Made by a program: the position numbers and the translations under genes | The notes under the pieces: model-generated | Databases searched by the model: none | What the model was told of the DNA's origin: nothing | Seen by the model: only the letters and a program-made list of their open reading frames with translations | DNA from: Candidatus Helarchaeota archaeon | Lineage (GTDB): Archaea > Asgardarchaeota > Lokiarchaeia > Helarchaeales > JABXJV01 | Assembly (NCBI GenBank): GCA_013375355.1 | Contig: JABXJV010000402.1 | Coordinates: 1 to 8,437, forward strand | Direction: 5' to 3' | DNA: 8,437 nucleotides | Shown: positions 1 to 5,611 of the stretch, in pieces | Layout of the letters: each line of letters starts with the position of its first letter | Numbering within the stretch: position 1 is the first letter of the stretch

Positions 1-1
1 A

Positions 2-634
2 AATGAAGAAGGTTTAACGATTGGAGTTAGTCAAATAAATCCACATAAAATCATTGGTCCTGGAATGTCTTGTGTATTAGCAATCAGAGACATTCTTCAA
101 CATAATGAGTCCACTGAACAAGCTGCAAAAACTTTTGGAGATTATGAACGTCATACTGTAGGAGCTTGGTGTTTTGCTATATTAGACGAAAATGGATCAG
201 CGGCGGTTGTTGAAATAGCAAATGAAATTACAGATACACAAGAAATATTTAATAATACAATAAAAAGTAAGGAGTTCTTAGTAATCACAAATCATTTTAT
301 ATCTCCTGAAATGTACCCTCTATCATCTCATTCTAAACAATCAGAAGCAAGATTTAATGCTTTATTTCATGAAATTCTAAAAACTCCAATTCATGATTTA
401 TCTTCAGCAATTAATTTATTGAAATCCCATTATGATACAACCTTAAAATGTAACCATCCAGGTCATCGAACTGTATGTAACCATGGAGTGCAACCCTACC
501 ACGGCACATTGGGTGGTTTTATTGGAATTCCAAAGACTCCTATGGCAGTGTTTTGCCTCGGTCGACCTTGTGAATCAGATTTCTATATAATGACATTTGA
601 ACCAATTAATTATCTTATTGGACCAATTACATAA
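2..634 (+). CDS. Peptidase C45 / acyl-CoA:6-APA acyltransferase-like Ntn hydrolase (3' part, start outside window)
   Basis: The reading frame is open to the left edge, so the ATG at 65 is internal. About 210 C-terminal residues are visible. Features matching the C45/AAT family are an N-E-E-G-L-T-I-G-V segment at the very start (the family's 'NexGL' strand), a G-x-G-M-S-C-V-L-A-I-R-D helix near residues 20-30, E-F-L-V-I-T-N-H-F near 91-99, G-H-R-T-V-C-N-H-G followed by G-T-L-G-G-F, and a final C-L-G-R-P-C-E-S-D-F strand pair. Members are Ntn-fold hydrolases or acyltransferases that self-cleave before a nucleophilic cysteine. That cysteine and the pro-segment would lie upstream of the window, so activity cannot be confirmed. 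The physiological substrate is unknown; the family cleaves or transfers acyl groups on non-peptide amides. The stop at 632-634 is followed 12 nt later by the next gene, suggesting an operon. Family assignment rests on recognised motifs. Confidence 0.75.
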   Translation, partial: NEEGLTIGVSQINPHKIIGPGMSCVLAIRDILQHNESTEQAAKTFGDYERHTVGAWCFAILDENGSAAVVEIANEITDTQEIFNNTIKSKEFLVITNHFISPEMYPLSSHSKQSEARFNALFHEILKTPIHDLSSAINLLKSHYDTTLKCNHPGHRTVCNHGVQPYHGTLGGFIGIPKTPMAVFCLGRPCESDFYIMTFEPINYLIGPIT

Positions 635-646
635 AGAGGAATAAAT

Positions 647-1060
647 ATGGAATTTAAAACAGAAAAAACAAAATTTGAAGAAAAAATAGTAACAATCAAA
701 AATTATACTAAAAAAACATTAAGAATTTTAGTTAGCTCGCTAGTCGGAATAATCGCTGGATTGGGGATGTTCGTTCTAAATATCTTTTGGTCTATGCATT
801 TCATTCCAGAAATATCCTATAGTGAAAAAATTTCTTTTCCAATAATTTCAATAGCTCTACAAGCGCTTTTCATCTTGGGTCCACAATTTATTGCAGGTTT
901 TATCTCAACAAATATCAAAAAGGCATTAATAACAGCTATAGTTGTCACTGCAACTTTAGGTACTATTTCATTTTTGTTTAGTGTAATTCAAGGAATAGTA
1001 AATTCGTCAGTTATTATTTTAGGAACTTATTTAGGTGGATACTACGCTGAACAAATTTAA
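647..1060 (+). CDS. Small four-helix membrane protein, function unknown
   Basis: The protein has 137 residues. A lysine-rich, hydrophilic N-terminus (about residues 1-25, probably cytoplasmic) is followed by hydrophobic segments near 27-48, 64-86, 92-112 and 114-132; the last two are joined by a very short loop. Glycines are frequent in the helices (for example G-I-I-A-G-L-G in helix 1 and G-T-Y-L-G-G-Y-Y in helix 4), which suggests tight helix packing. No catalytic or binding motif is recognised. The ATG is preceded by a GAGGA Shine-Dalgarno-like run at 636-640 with 6 nt spacing, one of the clearest ribosome-binding sites in the window. It lies 12 nt behind the C45-type gene and is probably co-transcribed with it. 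It ends one base before the stop codon of the convergent GPH carrier, so there is no room for a separate intergenic terminator. It resembles the many short uncharacterised archaeal membrane proteins in general build only. Confidence 0.75.
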   Translation: MEFKTEKTKFEEKIVTIKNYTKKTLRILVSSLVGIIAGLGMFVLNIFWSMHFIPEISYSEKISFPIISIALQALFILGPQFIAGFISTNIKKALITAIVVTATLGTISFLFSVIQGIVNSSVIILGTYLGGYYAEQI

Positions 1061-1061
1061 T

Positions 1062-2528
1062 TCATTCATTAATTTCCTTTCGTCTTTCCTCTAAATTAAA
1101 ATCTATTTTTACATTTCTAAATACCAAAAGACCTAGAACCATGAATATTACTGTGATAGGACCAAACCATAGATACCCTGAGGAAACCAACTTAGGAATT
1201 GGGTCGAATGAAAATGGAAATTTACCTAACAAAAGACCTAACCAAACAATTATTTGATTCGATCCAGGTAAATCTTGGATACCGAGTATTATTATCCATG
1301 TTATTCTATTAGATTCTGTGAACGTGATTGGGAGGTAAGGTAATAACCCAAATATCAATCCTGAAAGAATCATTGCAGGTGCTTGGAATATATTTAGATA
1401 TAATTCTTTAACACCCCAGTACAGTCCTGCTTTGTGTAGATCTCCGGTAATAAGTTCGTCCTCTTCAGCGAAATCGGCCATAACCACATAGGGGAAGAGA
1501 TACCAAGACGAGATCCCAGCAGCAATGAGACCAATATAAATAAAGCCTAAAATTTCAATTTTTACGATGCCTATAACTAGAGAAAATGGTATAAAAATCG
1601 TGAAAATGATTAAAGCGGACTGTAAGGCATAATGCTTGGATTTCTTTTTTGATAAATAGCCCCATATGGTCCAGAGAATGATAACAGCTATAAAAAGTAT
1701 GAGAGCCGCAATTATATATTGAATCATTCCAAATAATAATACATTTTCCATAAATCCAAGGGCTGAATTTATAACTATTGTAAAAACGATTGCGAAACAA
1801 CCTTGAGCAAGCTGCCACGTCATGAAATTCTTGTTTCTCCAAGTAACTTTTAATCCTTCTATCAAGTTTCGTTCAATTTTAACACTTAGATCTTCCTTCA
1901 GTTTGATCAAAGGAGTAACATAACCGCAGATTTCTATAAGGCCAAAGATTATTACAATAATTGGTAGTATTGACATTCCTTCGCCTGTTAAAGCTTCTGG
2001 AAATGAAAAAGCAAATATTGCAGAAACCCCAACTGCTAAAACATTAAAGAAATTTTGGTAAGCAGAAACCTCAATTCTTTCACTTTCTAGTGTTAATTCT
2101 CTCATCCAAGCCTGGTACGGTGAAAGTAAGAACCCATAGAAGAAATTGAAAGTGCATACAAATATTAACAAGTAGATGAATAATCTTATTTCGTTTCCTA
2201 TTGATATACCAAGAATTTTAATAAGATTCAGCCCAAAAATATGAGGAATGAAAAGCAAGATGAATGAGATCGCTAAAGCAGGAGCGCCTATGAGAATGTA
2301 TGGTTTTCTTCTACCAAATTTCGTATTGGTCTTATCAGATATATATCCAAAAAAAAATCCACTAAAAGCGATGGTAAATTTTCCTAATCCTGTAGCTATA
2401 CCACTAAGAATAGGTGCTAAATTGAAGATCTCAAAATAAAGATAGAATGTAAGAAAACTTACCAGATCTAATAAAAGAGAACTACCAAAACGTCCGCTTC
2501 CATATATGATTTTTTCTTTTTTTTCCAA
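1062..2528 (-). CDS. GPH-family (MFS_2) sugar:cation symporter-like carrier, downstream paralogue
   Basis: This 488-residue polytopic protein (about 12 helices) belongs to the glycoside-pentoside-hexuronide:cation symporter group, which imports sugars or glycosides with H+ or Na+. Diagnostic parts are G-Y-I-S-D-K-x-x-T-K-F-G-R-R-K-P in the helix 2-3 loop (residues 61-76), S-P-Y-Q-A-W-x-x-E-L-T near 136-146, and S-S-W-Y-L-F-P-Y-x-V-M-A-D-F-A-E-E-D-E-L near 340-359. It is a close relative of the gene at 2538-3992, roughly half identical by eye, with near-identical ends such as N-L-E-E-R-R-K. The start is a TTG at 2526-2528: the first ten residues align without gaps to the ATG-started paralogue, and an AGGT Shine-Dalgarno-like motif overlaps the upstream gene's stop. 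The gap between the two is 9 nt, so they probably form one transcript. Unlike its partner it has G-D-L-H-K-A-G in place of G-E-K-R-A-G after the TM10-11 motif, and K-F-G in place of R-W-G. Substrate unknown. Confidence 0.88.
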   Translation of the reverse strand: MEKKEKIIYGSGRFGSSLLLDLVSFLTFYLYFEIFNLAPILSGIATGLGKFTIAFSGFFFGYISDKTNTKFGRRKPYILIGAPALAISFILLFIPHIFGLNLIKILGISIGNEIRLFIYLLIFVCTFNFFYGFLLSPYQAWMRELTLESERIEVSAYQNFFNVLAVGVSAIFAFSFPEALTGEGMSILPIIVIIFGLIEICGYVTPLIKLKEDLSVKIERNLIEGLKVTWRNKNFMTWQLAQGCFAIVFTIVINSALGFMENVLLFGMIQYIIAALILFIAVIILWTIWGYLSKKKSKHYALQSALIIFTIFIPFSLVIGIVKIEILGFIYIGLIAAGISSWYLFPYVVMADFAEEDELITGDLHKAGLYWGVKELYLNIFQAPAMILSGLIFGLLPYLPITFTESNRITWIIILGIQDLPGSNQIIVWLGLLLGKFPFSFDPIPKLVSSGYLWFGPITVIFMVLGLLVFRNVKIDFNLEERRKEINE

Positions 2529-2537
2529 TATAATTAC

Positions 2538-3992
2538 CTAAGATTTTGACTTTCTTCTCTCTTCTAAATTGAAATCAATTTTTACTGTTCTAAATACCAA
2601 GAGACCTAAAATCATAAATATAACGGTTATCGGTCCAAACCAAATATAACCGCTAGAAACAGGATTAGGGAGTACTAAAGAAAAGTTCCCTAAAAGATAG
2701 CTTAAAGCAAAAACTATTTGATCCTCTGAGGGAAGATTTATATAACCTGATAATAAAACTATAGTTTCCTTATTGGCATCGTTAAGAATATAACCAAGAG
2801 ATGGTAAAACGCTAAAAATCATTCCAGAAACTAACATTGCAACCGCTTGGAAGACGTTAAGTGGTATACTATTGAAACCGGTATACATTCCTGCTCTCTT
2901 TTCACCAGTCCTTAATTCATCGTCTTCTGCCATATCTGCAATGATCGCATATGGGAATAGATACCAACTACTAATTGAGGCAGCAAGTAATGCGATATAT
3001 ACATATCCAAAATATTCATTCGGGACAAGACCGAATACTGATAAGGGTATAACTAATGTAAAAAATATTAAAGATATTGAAAGTGACCAATGTTTTGATT
3101 TCTTTTTAGACATATCACTCCAAGTTTTCCACATAATTATGGTCATTAATACAAGCATACCAGCTGCTATAAGTAATTGAAAGGAATTAAACATCAAAAT
3201 ATTTCCTATAAATCCCAACATACTATTTATTATGATCGTAAATGCAATAGAAAAAAGACCTTGGGCAAATTGCCATCCCAAATAATTTTTATTCTCCCAC
3301 ACAACCTTTAACTCTTTTTTTAATTCTGGTTGAGCAACAAATTTTTCCATATCTTCTTGAAGTGCTAAAAATGGGAGAATATAACCTCCAATTTGTATAA
3401 TACCACAAACTAATACTATATATGGAATTAATGCCATTCCTTTTCCAGTAAATGCCACAGGGAAAGTAAAAGTAATTACAGAGGATACTGCTGCTGCAGC
3501 GACATTAAATAAATTCTGATATGCCGAAACTTCTAATCTTTCATGTTCTTCAGTTAGCTCAGGAAGCCATGACTGATATGGTGTTAATAAAAAACCATAA
3601 AAAAAATTGAAGCTACTGATAAAAATAGTTTTATATATAAACAATGTTATGTCATCGCCAGAAACTGTAAAACCCAATACTTTTACGATGTGCAAACCAA
3701 AAAGGTGAGGGATAAATAACATAATAAACGTGATCGCCAGTCCTGGGCTCCCTATTAGGATAAATGGTTTTCTCCTTCCCCATCTTGTTTTAATTTTATC
3801 GCTAATATATCCAAAGTGAAAACCGGAATAGGCTATTACAAGCATAGCAATTGCGTTTGCAACGCCATTTAGCCAGGGGTCTAGCAGAAAAATTTCAAAA
3901 TATAGGTAAAAATTAAGAAAGCCGACAAGTTGTAACAAGAGAGAAGAGCCGAACCTGCCACTACCATATATTATTTTATCCCTTTTTTTCAT
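2538..3992 (-). CDS. GPH-family (MFS_2) sugar:cation symporter-like carrier, upstream paralogue
   Basis: This 484-residue membrane carrier has about 12 helices, slightly longer than the roughly 450 residues usual for GPH transporters. Conserved signatures are G-Y-I-S-D-K-x-K-T-R-W-G-R-R-K-P (residues 61-76), T-P-Y-Q-S-W-L-P-E-L-T (137-147) with E-R-L-E-V-S-A-Y-Q-N after it, and A-D-M-A-E-D-D-E-L-R-T-G-E-K-R-A-G (352-368), the family's D-x-x-x-x-D-E-x-x-T-G-x-R-x-G element. The K-K-K-S-K stretch near 296-300 fits a cytoplasmic loop. Family knowledge supports cation-coupled uptake of a sugar or glycoside; the actual substrate is not deducible. This is the first gene of a two-gene minus-strand unit and diverges from the seven-helix genes across 129 bp. 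The ATG at 3990-3992 has only a weak AGGT about 10 nt upstream. A TATA-like box at 4010-4018 would give an almost leaderless message, so the initiation mode is uncertain. It keeps consensus residues that its downstream copy has lost, so it is the more typical member. Confidence 0.9.
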   Translation of the reverse strand: MKKRDKIIYGSGRFGSSLLLQLVGFLNFYLYFEIFLLDPWLNGVANAIAMLVIAYSGFHFGYISDKIKTRWGRRKPFILIGSPGLAITFIMLFIPHLFGLHIVKVLGFTVSGDDITLFIYKTIFISSFNFFYGFLLTPYQSWLPELTEEHERLEVSAYQNLFNVAAAAVSSVITFTFPVAFTGKGMALIPYIVLVCGIIQIGGYILPFLALQEDMEKFVAQPELKKELKVVWENKNYLGWQFAQGLFSIAFTIIINSMLGFIGNILMFNSFQLLIAAGMLVLMTIIMWKTWSDMSKKKSKHWSLSISLIFFTLVIPLSVFGLVPNEYFGYVYIALLAASISSWYLFPYAIIADMAEDDELRTGEKRAGMYTGFNSIPLNVFQAVAMLVSGMIFSVLPSLGYILNDANKETIVLLSGYINLPSEDQIVFALSYLLGNFSLVLPNPVSSGYIWFGPITVIFMILGLLVFRTVKIDFNLEERRKSKS

Positions 3993-4121
3993 TTTATTAC
4001 AAACCTTAATTATATAAATGAAATTATTTCAATAATTATACGTTAAAAAATATTCACTTATAAAAAACTATTTGAAAAACAATTATTGAATTATCAAATT
4101 GCAAATAGATGGCGAAATATT
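3993..4121. promoter_or_regulatory. Divergent promoter region between GPH carriers and seven-helix genes
   Basis: This 129-bp, very AT-rich stretch separates two divergently transcribed paralogue pairs. For the minus strand, TTTATATAA (complement of 4010-4018) is a TATA-like box whose expected start site, about 25 nt away, falls close to the carrier's ATG and would give a near-leaderless mRNA. For the plus strand, CTTATAAAAA at 4057-4066 is a good TATA match with an expected start near 4087-4090, giving a leader of about 32 nt before the ATG at 4122. A 13-bp perfect palindrome, TGAAATTATTTCA (4019-4031), lies just upstream of the minus-strand TATA-like box and could be an operator. In DNA this AT-rich, TATA-like strings are common, so these are candidates only. 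Confidence 0.4.
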
Positions 4122-4805
4122 ATGCCTTATAGAAGTATTGCGGAATTTTTAAACCCAAAAACTTATTTAATGGTAGTATTTATAATAATATCTTTTATTT
4201 GTGGAACTATTTTATTAATAAATGCTATCAGAAAAGAAGAAGCAGAGAGAAGGATTTTATCTTGTTATGGAATATTTGTAATGTTATATGCATTTACTCG
4301 AATTTTTTTCCTTTTCTCTGATTATTATATAGCAATTAATTTTGGTTTTGAAACACAAATTCATCTATTTTATGTCACTTTAGCTTATTCAATAACCACA
4401 ACAAGTTTAATTTTGATATTCTATGTATTAGAAAAGTATCTAGTACCCACAAAATTCATTTTTATGGGAATTTCAATAACAATTTTCATATTCTCGGTGC
4501 TTTCTGTCCTAGAAATTATTAGTCAAAGAATCTCACAAATGGTTATTTACATATTGTCTCCTCTATTAGTTCTTTGTATCTTATGCCTATATTTTTATGT
4601 AATTAGAAATACGGAGGGATCTACAAAGAAAAAGGCAACAGGAGTTTTCATAGGTATTTTATGTTTAACCATTGGTATTATATTAGATGTGAGATTCATT
4701 GAATTTATGGTTTCCGGAATTCTAAATCAGATTCGATGGGTTTTTTCAGCAGCATTCATGATTATAGGGATTCTAATATTTACTTGGTCTCAAATTAAAA
4801 AATAA
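4122..4805 (+). CDS. Seven-helix integral membrane protein, first tandem copy, function unknown
   Basis: The chosen ATG gives 227 residues. An in-frame TTG at 4086 would add 12 residues, but the ATG is preferred: the best TATA-like box (4057-4066) predicts a transcript start near 4087-4090, after that TTG, and similarity to the next gene begins about here (M-P-Y-R-S-I-A-E-F against I-P-I-K-S-L-A-E-F). Hydrophobic segments lie near residues 15-34, 46-66, 82-103, 112-133, 139-161, 173-193 and 203-222, giving seven helices with no added soluble domain. Residues shared with the next gene include Y-x-F-x-R-x-F-F in helix 2 followed by D-Y-Y, L-A-Y-S and V-L-E-K-Y-L-V in and after helix 3, R-x-T-E-G-S in the loop after helix 5, G-V-F-I-G and I-L-D in helix 6, and L-N-Q-I-R before helix 7. 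The conserved Arg, Asp and Glu in or next to helices hint at a functional core, perhaps a sensor or receptor-like bundle. No family is recognised. Confidence 0.75.
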   Translation: MPYRSIAEFLNPKTYLMVVFIIISFICGTILLINAIRKEEAERRILSCYGIFVMLYAFTRIFFLFSDYYIAINFGFETQIHLFYVTLAYSITTTSLILIFYVLEKYLVPTKFIFMGISITIFIFSVLSVLEIISQRISQMVIYILSPLLVLCILCLYFYVIRNTEGSTKKKATGVFIGILCLTIGIILDVRFIEFMVSGILNQIRWVFSAAFMIIGILIFTWSQIKK

Positions 4806-4813
4806 ATAATATT

Positions 4814-5521
4814 ATGAAGGTGAAAAAAATTCCAATCAAGAGTTTAGCAGAGTTTTATCAACCAAATTTATTTTCATTAATTGGATTAACGATACTACTA
4901 TTTATTTGCGGTTCAATATTCTTATTAAGGTCTTATAGAGAATCGGAATCTCAAAGAATAATTTTTTTCTGTTATGCATTTACAATGATTATGTATGGAT
5001 TCGCACGAATGTTTTTTATTTTCGCTGACTATTATCAAGCAATTTATTGGGGTCAAGATTCTGAACCCTACTTCTTTTGGACTACTTTAGCATATTCGGT
5101 AGGAACTGCCTCATTAATACCTATTTTATTTGTTTTAGAGAAATATTTAGTTCTTAAAACAAAGGGTATTTTTACAACAATATCTATCATAATTTTCTTA
5201 TTTTCGGTAGTTTCTGTCTTTGGTATTATTAGTAAATATCTATCCCAATATGTTGTTTACGCTGGTTTACTTGTAATAATAATATGTATTTTTAGTCTCT
5301 ATATCTATCTAATTCGAATAACAGAAGGTTCTGTGAGAGATAAAGCGATAGGGGTTTTCATCGGACTTATTATTTTAATTCTTGGTATGATCTTGGATGC
5401 ACAAATCACTGAGTTTTTGGCACCGGGTGGAGGATTTTTAAATCAGATCCGGTTACTAATAGGATCTTCGCTGATGATATCAGGTGTGAGTATTTTTAAC
5501 TGGTTTCAGCTTAAAAAATAA
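4814..5521 (+). CDS. Seven-helix integral membrane protein, second tandem copy, function unknown
   Basis: This 235-residue paralogue of the preceding gene is nearly half identical by eye and collinear along its whole length. Predicted helices lie near residues 20-39, 49-70, 88-107, 119-140, 145-167, 178-197 and 211-231. Shared elements are S-L-A-E-F at 10-14, Y-G-F-A-R-M-F-F with A-D-Y-Y (61-74), L-A-Y-S (92-95), V-L-E-K-Y-L-V (107-113), I-R-I-T-E-G-S (167-173), K-A-I-G-V-F-I-G (177-184), I-L-D (193-195) and L-N-Q-I-R (209-213). It starts 8 nt after the previous stop and has no visible Shine-Dalgarno upstream; instead AAGGTG lies just inside the coding sequence after the ATG. Translation probably relies on coupling or on a non-SD mechanism. 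The two genes end alike (Q-x-K-K and an identical TTAAAAAATAA). A broken third copy starts 7 nt after the stop. No function can be assigned; the lack of any cytoplasmic output domain means a partner would be needed if this is a sensor. Confidence 0.8.
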   Translation: MKVKKIPIKSLAEFYQPNLFSLIGLTILLFICGSIFLLRSYRESESQRIIFFCYAFTMIMYGFARMFFIFADYYQAIYWGQDSEPYFFWTTLAYSVGTASLIPILFVLEKYLVLKTKGIFTTISIIIFLFSVVSVFGIISKYLSQYVVYAGLLVIIICIFSLYIYLIRITEGSVRDKAIGVFIGLIILILGMILDAQITEFLAPGGGFLNQIRLLIGSSLMISGVSIFNWFQLKK

Positions 5522-5528
5522 AAACGTT

Positions 5529-5611
5529 ATGAAGGTAAAAAAAGGATATTTGGAAGTTTAACAGAATTTTATCAACGGTATTTATATTCATTGATAGGAT
5601 TGACTACCTAA
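5529..5611 (+). pseudogene. Truncated, frameshifted remnant of a third seven-helix gene copy
   Basis: After a 7-nt spacer, ATGAAGGTAAAAAAA (5529-5543) matches the start of the second copy at 14 of 15 bases. A poorly conserved stretch follows that is 11 nt long here and 12 nt in the intact gene, shifting the frame by one. From 5555 to 5605 the bases match the intact gene at 41 of 51 positions and read S-L-T-E-F-Y-Q-R-Y-L-Y-S-L-I-G-L-T, against S-L-A-E-F-Y-Q-P-N-L-F-S-L-I-G-L-T. In the ATG frame a stop occurs after ten codons (5559-5561); in the homologous frame a TAA occurs at 5609-5611. Similarity ends where the stop codon of the minus-strand ATPase begins (5604-5606). The remnant cannot make a membrane protein. 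It shows that the array once had at least three units and that a rearrangement removed the rest. Confidence 0.85.

Larger units (their letters stand above)
4122..5611 (+). repeat. Tandem array of seven-helix gene units (two intact, one broken)
   Basis: The units are head to tail, with 8-nt and 7-nt spacers (ATAATATT and AAACGTT) preceding ATGAAGGT starts in units two and three. Both intact units end in the same TTAAAAAATAA string. The pattern points to tandem duplication of a roughly 0.7-kb unit followed by divergence, and later to loss of most of unit three. Similarity between intact units is clear in protein but patchy in DNA, so the first duplication is old. The 5' end of unit three is close to unit two at DNA level (41 of 51 bases in its best block), so that duplication may be younger. 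Confidence 0.75.

Noticed and set aside
1555..1842. Minus-strand open frame of 95 codons inside the downstream GPH carrier
   Set aside because: It lies wholly within a well-supported gene in another frame, and its translation has no recognisable domain and an unlikely composition.
2248..2439. Plus-strand 63-codon open frame
   Set aside because: It is antisense to the N-terminal part of the downstream GPH carrier and has no supporting motif.
2872..3180. Plus-strand open frame of 102 codons opposite the upstream GPH carrier
   Set aside because: It is antisense to a conserved transporter region and looks like a by-product of that gene's codon pattern; no ribosome-binding site or family match was seen.
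4086..4121. TTG-initiated 12-residue N-terminal extension of the first seven-helix protein
   Set aside because: The best TATA-like box predicts transcription beginning at or after this TTG, the paralogue does not support the extension, and an ATG is available at 4122.
5515..5543. T-rich runs on the minus strand after the ATPase stop as an archaeal-type terminator
   Set aside because: The runs are present but derive from conserved A-tracts of the seven-helix gene units; with oligo-T tracts so common in this DNA the evidence is too weak to call.
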